Shown here piece after piece: positions 1 to 8,329 of a stretch of 33,658 nt of DNA. How positions within the stretch are numbered: position 1 is the first letter of the stretch; every line of letters starts with the position of its first letter. Made by a program: the position numbers and the translations under genes. A model generated the notes under the pieces. The model had not been told where the DNA came from and made no database searches. It was given only the letters and a program-made list of their open reading frames with translations. Origin of the DNA: Desulfobacterales bacterium (GTDB taxonomy: Bacteria > Desulfobacterota > Desulfobacteria > Desulfobacterales > JAAELO01); the NCBI GenBank assembly GCA_024226555.1, contig JAAELO010000363.1:1-33658 (forward strand), in the 5' to 3' direction.

Positions 1-1746
1 AGTTGAATCTTCGTTGAATTGCATATTGTAAAGCTTAAAGTATTCACCCTTTTTTTCAAGAAGTTCTTTGTGGGTTCCCTCTTCAATTATATTTCCATTA
101 ACAATCACAATAATTCTGTTTGCGTAGGCTATTGTTGAAAGTCTGTGAGCAATAACAAATGTTGTTCTTCCCCTCATAAGATTTTCAAGCGCTTTCTGAA
201 CAACCTTTTCCGCTTCGGAATCAAGTGCTGATGTGGCTTCATCAAGAATAAGAATAGGTGCATCTTTGATCAATGCCCTTGCTATGGAAAGTCTTTGTTT
301 TTGTCCACCTGAAAGTCTACTCCCGGATTCACCAATTACAGTATCAAACTTATCTGGAAGTTCCTGTATGAAATCATATGCATAAGCTGCTTTTGAAGCT
401 TCTTCTATCTCTTCAATTGTAGCATCTCTTTTTCCATACATGATGTTATTTTTAATTGAGTCATTAAAGAGAATCGGTTCCTGAGTTACGATAGCAATCT
501 GTTTTCTTAAAGATTTGATTGAAGCTTCTTTAACATCAAGCCCATCAATCAGTACAGATCCTGTTGCCACATCATAAAACCTTGGAATTAAATTTATAAG
601 TGTGGATTTTCCGCCACCACTCATTCCAACAAGAGCTATAACTTCACCAGTATCAACTCTTATATTTATATCGTTTAAAACGGTCTCTTCATCATTATAT
701 CTGAAAGACACATCTTTAAACTCAACTCTGTGTGGTTCAAGTTTTATATCAACCGGGTTTTCACACTCATCAATATCGGTATCAAGTTCTATAATATCAA
801 AAACTCTGTCAACAGCAGACATACCTTCCTGAACTACATTATTTACCTTGCTCAGTTTTTTTATTGGTTCATAAAGCATCATAACAGCAGTTAGAAATGA
901 GAAAAAATTACCTGCTGTGGAGTATCCATTCATAACGGCAAAACCACCATACCAGATTACAAAAGCTATGGCACCTCCTCCCATAAACTCCATAAGTGGT
1001 GATGTCATTGCATTTGTAACAACTACTTTCATCTCAAGTTTGAATACATTGTTCGTTTGATCTTCAAACCTTTTCTTCTCGTAGCTTTCCATTCCAAATG
1101 CTTTTACAATCTTGTTACCTGATAGAGTTTCGAAAAGGAAAGCACCTAGAGAGGCATTTGCTTCCTGGGTCTTTGTACTCACCCTTCTGATTCTTTGTCC
1201 AAATTTTATTACAGGGTAGAAAACCATCGGAAGAATGACAAGGGCCACTATAGCCAACTGCCAGTCTCTGTAAAAAACAACAATTATTAATGCAAGAACT
1301 GTGAAAACATCTCTTAAGGTTCCTGTTACAGCAGATGAGACCATCCCTGTTATTAGAGTGATGTCATTTGTAATCCTTGACATTAATGCACCAGTGGTTT
1401 CTTTATAGAAAAAGGAAAGAGACTGATCCTGAATATGGCTATATAGTTTGTTCCGAAGTTTTAATATAATGCTTTTACCCACATAGACCATGAAATACTC
1501 CTGCCCATACATGGATATTCCTCTGATGAAGTAAAGACTTACTATGAGTATAGGTAGAAGTTTGAGCATTGTAACATTGTTTGTAACAAATATGTCATCT
1601 ATGAGTGGCTTAACAAGGAAAGCAACACCTGCATTTGTGGTTGCCATAATAAGCATGAAAAAGATAGCAAGGAGAAAACTAAATTTTTTTTCTCCAATAA
1701 GTGTAAATATATATTTATGTCTGTCTTTTATAATATTATTTTTCAT
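1..1746 (-). CDS. msbA: MsbA-like lipid A / lipid-linked ABC exporter, 3' end cut by window
   Basis: Type IV ABC exporter half-transporter that most likely flips lipid A-core across the inner membrane. I translated it from the minus strand: it starts MKNNIIKDRHKYIF and stays open for 582 codons to the window edge, where the family's usual length (about 580) is nearly reached, so only a few residues are missing. The N-terminal ~320 residues are hydrophobic with the ABC membrane-domain pattern. The ATPase domain shows Walker A GMSGGGKST (~373-381), signature LSGGQKQ (~475-481), Walker B ILILDEATSALD (~495-506) and the H-loop histidine in VIAHRLST. The ATG lies 4 bp after the lpxA stop and AGGGGAA within the lpxA end can serve as ribosome site, so it is the last visible gene of the envelope operon. 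The lpxA/fabZ/bamA context favours MsbA over a drug exporter. Confidence 0.88.
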   Translation of the reverse strand, partial: MKNNIIKDRHKYIFTLIGEKKFSFLLAIFFMLIMATTNAGVAFLVKPLIDDIFVTNNVTMLKLLPILIVSLYFIRGISMYGQEYFMVYVGKSIILKLRNKLYSHIQDQSLSFFYKETTGALMSRITNDITLITGMVSSAVTGTLRDVFTVLALIIVVFYRDWQLAIVALVILPMVFYPVIKFGQRIRRVSTKTQEANASLGAFLFETLSGNKIVKAFGMESYEKKRFEDQTNNVFKLEMKVVVTNAMTSPLMEFMGGGAIAFVIWYGGFAVMNGYSTAGNFFSFLTAVMMLYEPIKKLSKVNNVVQEGMSAVDRVFDIIELDTDIDECENPVDIKLEPHRVEFKDVSFRYNDEETVLNDINIRVDTGEVIALVGMSGGGKSTLINLIPRFYDVATGSVLIDGLDVKEASIKSLRKQIAIVTQEPILFNDSIKNNIMYGKRDATIEEIEEASKAAYAYDFIQELPDKFDTVIGESGSRLSGGQKQRLSIARALIKDAPILILDEATSALDSEAEKVVQKALENLMRGRTTFVIAHRLSTIAYANRIIVIVNGNIIEEGTHKELLEKKGEYFKLYNMQFNEDST

Positions 1747-1750
1747 TTGA

Positions 1751-2518
1751 TTAACGCGTAATTCCCCTACCGGAAGATTCTATGAAACTTACAAAATTAT
1801 CAACTTCAGGAAAGGAGCTATCTGATTTAGCTTTTTCTATAGCCTCATTAAGGGTAAGACCTGTTCTAAAAACTGTTTTATAGGCTTTTTTCAGGGCTAA
1901 AATGGTTTCATCTGAGAAGTTATGTCTACTTAAGCCCACATTATTTAATCCGTGTAGTTTAGCTCTGTCTCCAACAGCTATAACATATGGAGGAACATCC
2001 TTTACTATTGCTGATTTTCCACCAATAAATGCATAATCACCAATTTTAACGAATTGATGAACACCTACCATTCCACCAATTGTAGCATAATTTCCAACTG
2101 TAACATGTCCTGCAAGAGTCGCATTATTAGCAAGGATAACATTATCACCGGTTTTACAATCATGGGCAACATGGGAATATGCCATTAGAAAATTATTTTC
2201 ACCGAGTTCAGTTATTCCTCCACCTAAGCCGGTACCTTTATTTACTGTGGCAAACTCTCTTATCACTGTCCCTTTTCCAATCTTTAGAAAAGAGGTTTCA
2301 CCTTCGAATTTCAGATCCTGAGGGGCACCACCAATGGATGCAAACTGAAAAATTTCACACCCTTTTTCAATAGTCACATTCTCTTCAATAACAACATGGG
2401 AACCAATTACAGTCCCACTTAGAATCTTTGCATTGCCTTTTATAATTGAGTAAGGTCCTACACTAACTCCCTCATCAATTTCGGCCTTTGAATCTATAAC
2501 AGCTGTTGGATGTATCAT
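1751..2518 (-). CDS. lpxA: UDP-N-acetylglucosamine O-acyltransferase LpxA
   Basis: Catalyses the first step of lipid A synthesis: transfer of a 3-hydroxyacyl chain from acyl-ACP to UDP-GlcNAc in the cytoplasm. The 255-residue protein has the left-handed beta-helix hexapeptide pattern from its first residues (MIHPTAVIDS, VSVGPYSIIKG). It keeps the catalytic block SHVAHDC, with His119 matching E. coli His125, then ANNATLAGHV and VHQF. Gly167 aligns with E. coli Gly173, the chain-length ruler position; glycine there is known to permit longer (about C14) acyl chains, so a long-chain lipid A is inferred. The helical C-terminal domain ends in GRGITR, like the E. coli end. It lies 2 bp after fabZ and 4 bp before msbA. 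Unlike the E. coli cluster, no lpxD or lpxB is seen here. Confidence 0.97.
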   Translation of the reverse strand: MIHPTAVIDSKAEIDEGVSVGPYSIIKGNAKILSGTVIGSHVVIEENVTIEKGCEIFQFASIGGAPQDLKFEGETSFLKIGKGTVIREFATVNKGTGLGGGITELGENNFLMAYSHVAHDCKTGDNVILANNATLAGHVTVGNYATIGGMVGVHQFVKIGDYAFIGGKSAIVKDVPPYVIAVGDRAKLHGLNNVGLSRHNFSDETILALKKAYKTVFRTGLTLNEAIEKAKSDSSFPEVDNFVSFIESSGRGITR

Positions 2519-2520
2519 TC

Positions 2521-2964
2521 TTATATCTCTCCTGTGGATGCCATAAGAACTGCTTCAGCTACAATGTTATTATCAACTAATGCCCGACCTTCCATTTTTA
2601 TAATTTTAGATTTTAATTTTAAAATATTAAGTTCAAGAAACAACTGATCTCCGGGAAGTACCATTTTTCTAAATTTTACCTTATCAAGACTTGCAAGATA
2701 TACTACATTTTTACCCTCTTTCAGATCCCAGGTTTTTGCAGCCAGGATTGAACCAGCCTGTGCCAAAGCTTCAATAATTAAAACTCCTGGCATTACTGGC
2801 TGACCTGGAAAGTGACCTTGAAAAAAAGGTTCATTTATTGTTACATTTTTTAATGCTTTAATGCTTTTACCGATCTCCAAATCAAAGATCCTGTCCACAA
2901 GTAAAAAAGGATATCTGTGTTGTAGAAGGGTAAATATTTTTTGTATATCTTCTATTTTATCCAT
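2521..2964 (-). CDS. fabZ: 3-hydroxyacyl-ACP dehydratase FabZ
   Basis: Dehydrates 3-hydroxyacyl-ACP in fatty acid elongation and so competes with LpxA/LpxC for the same acyl pool. The hot-dog fold motifs are clear: HRYPFLLVDRI near the N-terminus and the active-site stretch GHFPGQPVMPGVLIIEALAQ, whose His and Glu (His51 and Glu65 counted from the chosen ATG) are catalytic. I start at the ATG at 2964 (MDKIEDI, 147 residues). The frame also offers a TTG three codons upstream (2973), but neither start has a convincing Shine-Dalgarno. It is followed after 2 bp by lpxA, the usual partner in LPS clusters. There is nothing unusual in the catalytic residues. Confidence 0.95.
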   Translation of the reverse strand: MDKIEDIQKIFTLLQHRYPFLLVDRIFDLEIGKSIKALKNVTINEPFFQGHFPGQPVMPGVLIIEALAQAGSILAAKTWDLKEGKNVVYLASLDKVKFRKMVLPGDQLFLELNILKLKSKIIKMEGRALVDNNIVAEAVLMASTGEI

Positions 2965-3019
2965 TATTATCAATATATTAAATTTGTATTAATAAGCAAA
3001 CACCTTTTATTTGTATTGC

Positions 3020-3580
3020 TTAATTTGATTTAGCTTTTTTTGCAGCTGCAGCTTTTTGCTTTGCGAAAACAGCATTATATTTTTTGATAACTTTGTCTGT
3101 GATATCTATCTGTTTAGGAGCATATAAAACACCAGCTTGCGCTTTTCCTACAATAAGAAGAAATCCCTCTTGTTTACCAATTTTTTTAACAATTTTTTGT
3201 ATTTCAATTTCTATTATTCTTGTATTCTTATTGTTAAGGTTTTGGATAGCACGATTAAATTTTACGTTAAGTTGTTTTAATTGATAAACCATTTTTTGGT
3301 AATCAATCATTTTTTTTCTTTTTGCTTCATCACTAACAACAAGGGCTTCCCTTTCCATCTGCTCTTTTTTAGCCTGTAACTCTTTTTGTTTTCCCATAAG
3401 TTGTTTTTTACGTAACTGAACTTCACTCTTTAGGATTTCACTAACTTTTTTTCCACCTTCAGAAACAGCTAATATCTTTTGGAAATCCACTATACCTATT
3501 TTAGCTACATCAGCTGAAAAAACAGAACCTGTTAGTGCAAAAATTAAAAGAGTTGTTACAATTCCTAATTTCAGTTTCAT
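3020..3580 (-). CDS. skp: Periplasmic chaperone of the Skp/OmpH family
   Basis: Holds unfolded outer-membrane proteins on their way to the Bam complex. The 186-residue protein begins with a signal peptide (lysines, then LGIVTTLLIFALTGSVFSA, cleavage likely after Ala23) and the mature start VAKIGIVDFQKIL, typical of OmpH. Residues ~45-110 are a charged, Lys/Gln/Glu-rich segment that should form the long coiled-coil tentacles, and the C-terminal strand ILLIVGKAQAGVLYA closes the small beta domain. It ends in an Ala/Lys-rich tail. GGGGGTA about 5 bases upstream of the ATG is a strong ribosome site. It lies directly downstream of bamA, as in many proteobacteria, which supports the call; sequence in this family is otherwise poorly conserved. 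Confidence 0.9.
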   Translation of the reverse strand: MKLKLGIVTTLLIFALTGSVFSADVAKIGIVDFQKILAVSEGGKKVSEILKSEVQLRKKQLMGKQKELQAKKEQMEREALVVSDEAKRKKMIDYQKMVYQLKQLNVKFNRAIQNLNNKNTRIIEIEIQKIVKKIGKQEGFLLIVGKAQAGVLYAPKQIDITDKVIKKYNAVFAKQKAAAAKKAKSN

Positions 3581-3629
3581 TATTCTACCCCCGGTTAATT
3601 ATTGTTTTACCGTAAAAAAAACGATTTTT

Positions 3630-6287
3630 TTAAAAAAGTGATCCAATTGAGAAATTAAAGACAGATGTTTCGTCTCCAGGCTCGTTTTCAAGTGTATAAC
3701 CCCACTCAAAACGCATTGGACCCATTGGTGACATCCATCTGATTCCCCAACCAGCCGTTTGTCTCAAATCACCAAATTCGATAGGATCTCCGACATCAAA
3801 TACATTACCTGTATCATAGAAAAAGACTCCATAAAGTCCTGCTTTTTTATATAGTGGAAACATTATTTCTGCATTAAAAAGAACATACTTATTACCACCA
3901 ATAGAATCTCCGTTAGCTTCTGTTATATTAACAGTACCCGATTTATGCCCCCTTAGAGTTCTTCCACCAAGGCTGAATTTTTCATAATCCGGCATAAGAT
4001 CATCACCATAATTTTGTTCAATGTATCCGGTCTTACCATGGAGCAGACCTATAAAGTTCCAACCTAAAGGAAAATAAACGCCGGATTCAGCAATATATTT
4101 TCTGAACCCAATTGTTCCACCTAACTCTCCACCTGCGTACTCCATACTTAATTTATGCTTGAACCCTTCAGTTGGAGTGAATCTGCTATCTGTAGAGTCA
4201 TAAACAAAAGTTGGGCTTAAACTTCTGGTAGTATTATTACCTCTTATCTCTTTAATATCATCTGATGCAACGGTTTCACTGGTAATCTCAACAAAGGATT
4301 CTTCATTTTTGAACGAAATATATCCCCTTGCATCCTCAAACAGAGTGTAACCCATCGAAATACTGCCACCATCAGACTCAATTTCGTAACCATAGGTATC
4401 TGAGTAATCATTCTCCTTTTTGTAAAGAGAAAAACCCGTGGAAAGTGGAATATCAAACATCCAGGGTTCTTTAAAATTGATGGAGTATTTTGTATTTGTT
4501 GAAGAAACATCAATGGCAAAATTTAAGGTTTGTCCTCTGCCAAAAAGGTTTTCTTTCTGTACCTTTATCTGTCCGGTCAGCTTACTTTCAGTGCTGTAAC
4601 CACCACCAATAATAAATGCACCGGTTCTTTTTTCTTTGACATCGAGTTCTAAAATCATAGAATCCGGGGTATTTCCCTTAATGGTATCAACCTTAACGTC
4701 TTCAAAGTACCCTAATTTGTAAAGATTTCGTACACTTCTTTTTAGTTTTTTTCCGTTAAAAAGCTCCTGTTCAAAAACCTTTAACTCTCTTCTTATTACT
4801 TTATCTCTTGTAACTGTATTACCTTTAATAACAATTTTCTCAAAAAATACTTTCGGGCCCTTTCTACACATCAAAGTAAGGTCAATCTCTTTTGTTTTCG
4901 GATTTTTCTTAATTTGTGGATATATGCTTGCATAGGCATGGCCTTCATTTGAGTAGAGATCATTTATAGCTACAATATCCTGTTGAAGGGAGGCTCTGCT
5001 GAAAGGTTTATCTTTCTCAATTTTCATCTCCCCCATCATCTCATCTTTAGACCGGATCAGCTCTCCTTTAAAATCTACTGATTTTAGCTTATATTTTAAG
5101 CCTTCCTGTATTTTTATTGTTATGTAGATCCATCCATCTTTGAATGTTATTTCAGGTTCACCAACCTTTGCATCAATGAATCCGTTATTTTTATAATCTT
5201 CTGTTATTTTAATGATATCGTTAGAAAGTTCATCAGGGTCGAGTTCATTACCAGAGGATAACCATGACCAAAAGCCTTTCTCTGTTGTTTCCATAAGATC
5301 AAGGAGATCATCTTTATTGTAGACTCTGTTACCGATAAAGGTGATTGTTTTAATCTCAATTTTTTCACCCTCATCAATAATAAACTCAAGATTTGCCTGA
5401 TTGTTCTTTTCCAGCGGATGGATTTTGTAATTTACTTTTATATTATGATAATTTTTCTTTTTATAAAAATCTTTTATCTGATTAATGTTTTTATTTATAT
5501 TGTAAATATTTAGAATGGAACCCGCACTTAATGTAAGAAGTTCCCTTATCTTTTCAGGGGAAAAATTATCTAAGCCTTTAAGTTCGACCTCTCTTAAAGT
5601 AGGTTTCTCTTTAATAGTGAATGTTACTGTTTTACCAGTTATCCCCTCTTTTTTTCTGTCATCCACTTCTACAACAATGTTTGCAAAATAACCCATTGAG
5701 TAGATATTTTTCAGATCCTGAGCCAGAGTTTTTTTGTTGTAGATCGCACCTGTTCTTGAATCTATAACCCTTAAGATGGCATCCGATTCGATTCTAACAT
5801 TACCTTTAATAACGATATCATTAATTTTCTCCCTCTTAAACATTGTGTTTCCTAATTTAAAAGAGAGATCATTGACAGTTTTTAAGAAATTTTCAATTCC
5901 TTTCCCACTTGCAAATACAACAACAGGTGCTTTCTGATTCTTTGTCTGAATAATGTTTGAAGTCAGATTGATCTTGTTATTTTCCCACCTTGCTGTTCCC
6001 CAGACAATATAATCCGCTTTGTTCTTCTTTCCAAGAGTTATGATTCTTCTTAGATTTCCATTATCCCTGAAATTTTTAAAGGAATCTTTTTTGATAATGT
6101 TAGCACCGCTTTTTGAAAGATTTCTTGATATCATTTCAGGTATTTCAGTGCTCAGATATTTCATATCCTCTTTAGCTATGATTTTAAAAGGAAGAACTAT
6201 AACCTTTTTCTCTTGAGAATAAGCATTTCCTGCAAAAAATAAAATTACAAATAAAACAGCAATAATCTTTTTATACTTAACAAACAT
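3630..6287 (-). CDS. bamA: Outer-membrane protein assembly factor BamA with an extra N-terminal domain
   Basis: Central Omp85 component that folds and inserts beta-barrel proteins into the outer membrane. The 885-residue precursor has a signal peptide (cleavage near NAYSQ, residue ~25). Five POTRA-like units run from about 155 to 560 (first: DIVIKGNVRIESDAILRVID), followed by a 16-strand-type barrel from GGGYSTESKLTG (~559) to the C-terminal aromatic end FNFSIGSLF. The L6-loop motif appears as GGRTLRGHKSG (~772), a variant of the common VRGF/Y. The protein is about 75 residues longer than E. coli BamA. The excess is a domain at ~27-150 (KKVIVLPFKI, then LSTEIPEMISRNLSKSG) that resembles the TolB/CsgG-type N-terminal alpha/beta fold. 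GAGGA lies 8 bases upstream of the ATG. It sits between lolD and skp. Confidence 0.95.
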   Translation of the reverse strand: MFVKYKKIIAVLFVILFFAGNAYSQEKKVIVLPFKIIAKEDMKYLSTEIPEMISRNLSKSGANIIKKDSFKNFRDNGNLRRIITLGKKNKADYIVWGTARWENNKINLTSNIIQTKNQKAPVVVFASGKGIENFLKTVNDLSFKLGNTMFKREKINDIVIKGNVRIESDAILRVIDSRTGAIYNKKTLAQDLKNIYSMGYFANIVVEVDDRKKEGITGKTVTFTIKEKPTLREVELKGLDNFSPEKIRELLTLSAGSILNIYNINKNINQIKDFYKKKNYHNIKVNYKIHPLEKNNQANLEFIIDEGEKIEIKTITFIGNRVYNKDDLLDLMETTEKGFWSWLSSGNELDPDELSNDIIKITEDYKNNGFIDAKVGEPEITFKDGWIYITIKIQEGLKYKLKSVDFKGELIRSKDEMMGEMKIEKDKPFSRASLQQDIVAINDLYSNEGHAYASIYPQIKKNPKTKEIDLTLMCRKGPKVFFEKIVIKGNTVTRDKVIRRELKVFEQELFNGKKLKRSVRNLYKLGYFEDVKVDTIKGNTPDSMILELDVKEKRTGAFIIGGGYSTESKLTGQIKVQKENLFGRGQTLNFAIDVSSTNTKYSINFKEPWMFDIPLSTGFSLYKKENDYSDTYGYEIESDGGSISMGYTLFEDARGYISFKNEESFVEITSETVASDDIKEIRGNNTTRSLSPTFVYDSTDSRFTPTEGFKHKLSMEYAGGELGGTIGFRKYIAESGVYFPLGWNFIGLLHGKTGYIEQNYGDDLMPDYEKFSLGGRTLRGHKSGTVNITEANGDSIGGNKYVLFNAEIMFPLYKKAGLYGVFFYDTGNVFDVGDPIEFGDLRQTAGWGIRWMSPMGPMRFEWGYTLENEPGDETSVFNFSIGSLF

Positions 6288-6301
6288 ACTCGATAAATCC
6301 T

Positions 6302-7081
6302 CTATATCTCTTTAATCTGACCGTCTGAAAGGGTAACTTTACGCTTCATAACAGAAGCAAGATCAGGATTATGGGTAACAACAACAATTGTCATATTAAG
6401 GTCCTGATTAAGTTCATCCAGAAGAGCATGAATTTTTTCACTTGTTTTAATATCCAAATTTCCAGTGGGCTCATCTGCAAGGAGAATCGAAGGTTTTTTT
6501 ATAATAGCCCTTGCTATGGCAACCCTTTGCTGCTCCCCGCCTGAAAGCTCACCAGGCATATGCATTAATCTATGCTTTAAACCAACCTTTTCAAGAATTT
6601 CAATGGCAAAATCTTTTGAATCCTTAATTACTTGTTTTGAAAAGGGATCTTTAATTTTTCTTGTTATATTTTGTAAAAAACTACCCCTGTTTTCTTTAGA
6701 ACTACCAATTAAAAGGGGCATCATAGTATTTTCAAGAGCTGTAAATTCTGGTAGCAGATGGTGGAATTGAAAAACAAACCCTATATTACTATTTCTAAAT
6801 TCAGCTAGTTTTTTATCCTGAAGCTGATTATTTGATACATTTTTGAATTTTGTTGCATGAACAATGGTTTTGCCTGCTATCTCAACAATACCTTCATCCG
6901 GGTGATCAAGAGTTCCTAACATATGGAGAAGTGTAGATTTTCCTATTCCTGAAGTGCCAACAACAGCAACTGATTCACCTTTTTCTATATTGAAATTAAG
7001 ATCATTTAAAATATTAAAGTGATCATTTCCAATATTAAATCCTTTAACAATTCCTCTAAGTGATGCTGCTTTATCATCCAT
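6302..7081 (-). CDS. lolD: Lipoprotein-releasing system ATPase LolD
   Basis: ATPase of the LolCDE-type machine that extracts lipoproteins from the inner membrane and passes them to LolA. Visible motifs: Walker A GTSGIGKST (42-50), the Q-loop with the Lol/MacB-type FVFQFHHLLPEFTALEN, signature LSGGEQQRVAIARA (179-192) and Walker B ILLADEPTGNLD (199-210). At 259 residues it is longer than E. coli LolD (233). Most of the excess is a basic insert of about 30 residues at ~127-156 in the helical subdomain, where the ATPase contacts the permease. The start overlaps the permease gene by 8 bp, which ties the two together by translational coupling. FtsE- and MacB-type ATPases share these motifs, but the neighbouring permease and the FHHLLPEFTALEN stretch favour LolD. 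Confidence 0.92.
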   Translation of the reverse strand: MDDKAASLRGIVKGFNIGNDHFNILNDLNFNIEKGESVAVVGTSGIGKSTLLHMLGTLDHPDEGIVEIAGKTIVHATKFKNVSNNQLQDKKLAEFRNSNIGFVFQFHHLLPEFTALENTMMPLLIGSSKENRGSFLQNITRKIKDPFSKQVIKDSKDFAIEILEKVGLKHRLMHMPGELSGGEQQRVAIARAIIKKPSILLADEPTGNLDIKTSEKIHALLDELNQDLNMTIVVVTHNPDLASVMKRKVTLSDGQIKEI

Positions 7082-8288
7082 AACGAATAGCCTCCACAGG
7101 GTTTTGTTTTGATGCCTGGTATGAGGGGTATAGTGTTGAAAGAAAACTTATTGCTATAGAGGAAAGAGCAACACTCAAAATATCAAAAAGTTCAAGTTTT
7201 ACCGGAAGAGTTGTAAAAGGATATGCTTTTGGAAGATCTATATGTAAATAGTTTTTCAGGAGATAACATGTTATTATTCCCAGGACAACCCCTGACAATG
7301 TTCCAAGAAGACCAATAACCATTCCCTGAGCGATAAAAATTCTTCTGATGGAACTGGTATTTGCACCCATTGTCTTTAAAATTGCAATATCTTTGGTTTT
7401 ATCCATAACCATCATAATCAGTGTACTTGCAATATTGAATGCAGCAACAATAACAATAAGTATCAGTATGATATTCATCGCTACTTTTTCAAGTTTGAGT
7501 GCTGCAAAAAGACTACTGTTCCTCTGCTTCCAATCCCTTGACCAGTATGGGAAACTAATTTTCTTAAATATATCGGATTTGACCTTCTCAACATCGTTGA
7601 TCTCATCTACCCATACTCCAATTGCATTGACTTTGTTTCCCAATCCAAAAAAACTCTGTGCATTTTCAAGGTTTATATAAGCAAGAGAACTGTCATATTC
7701 ATTCATCCCGGTTGTGAAAGTTCCTTTAACTATAAACCTTCTAATGGATGGACTATGCCCGATTGGCAGAAGCATTCCCTGGGGAGAAATTATGTAGAGT
7801 TTATCCCCATCAATAACATTGAGAGATTTTGCAAGCTCTTCTCCAAGTATAATTCCGGCACTTGCTCCTTTACCATCTAACTTTTTTACTAAACTCTCTT
7901 TTTTTATATCTTTTATAAAGGTAGATGAAACAGAGGGATCAATACCCCTCAGTATTATCCCCTTAACTCTTTTAGATGTACGAATCATTACCTGATTTGA
8001 AATGTATGGGGTAACATTGTTAACACCCTTTGTTTCAGATATGGTTTTAATAAGTTCGGGATCATTATTTAATCTGCCACCTGCATGGAGAATTGTAAGG
8101 TGGGATTCTACTCCAAGAATTTTAGAGCGAAAATCAGCCTCTGCGCCTGTCATTACTGCCATTACTGCGATTAAAGCAGTGACTCCAATAGCAATTCCAA
8201 AAATAGAAAGGATTGAGATAAGAGAGATGAACTTTTCTTTTCGTTTGGCCTTTAGATATCTGCCAGCAATAAAATTTTCAAATGACAT
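7074..8288 (-). CDS. Lipoprotein-releasing permease, LolC/LolE family
   Basis: Inner-membrane permease partner of LolD. The 404-residue protein opens with the family hallmark FENFIAGRYLKAKRKEKFIS just before transmembrane helix 1 (~22-45). It then has a large periplasmic MacB-type domain (~46-270) and three more helices: ~275-300 (MNIILILIVIVAAFNIAS), ~322-345 and ~368-390 (FtsX domain). KDIAILKTMGA after helix 2 is the coupling segment. The C-terminus YPSYQASKQNPVEAIRYG is the typical end. Only one LolC/E-type gene is in the window, so it may work as a homodimer (LolF-like), or a second copy may lie elsewhere. I therefore do not choose between lolC and lolE. Its last 8 bp overlap lolD. I see no clear ribosome site before the ATG. 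Confidence 0.9.
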   Translation of the reverse strand: MSFENFIAGRYLKAKRKEKFISLISILSIFGIAIGVTALIAVMAVMTGAEADFRSKILGVESHLTILHAGGRLNNDPELIKTISETKGVNNVTPYISNQVMIRTSKRVKGIILRGIDPSVSSTFIKDIKKESLVKKLDGKGASAGIILGEELAKSLNVIDGDKLYIISPQGMLLPIGHSPSIRRFIVKGTFTTGMNEYDSSLAYINLENAQSFFGLGNKVNAIGVWVDEINDVEKVKSDIFKKISFPYWSRDWKQRNSSLFAALKLEKVAMNIILILIVIVAAFNIASTLIMMVMDKTKDIAILKTMGANTSSIRRIFIAQGMVIGLLGTLSGVVLGIITCYLLKNYLHIDLPKAYPFTTLPVKLELFDILSVALSSIAISFLSTLYPSYQASKQNPVEAIRYG

Positions 8289-8329
8289 ATTTTTTTAAGA
8301 GTAAAAAACTGTTCTCTTAGGCTCCTGTT

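Noticed and set aside
602-832. Antisense reading frames over the ABC exporter, bamA, lolD, lysS and similar long genes
   Set aside because: They lie opposite strongly conserved coding sequence, have no family features and lack ribosome sites; they are shadows of the real genes.
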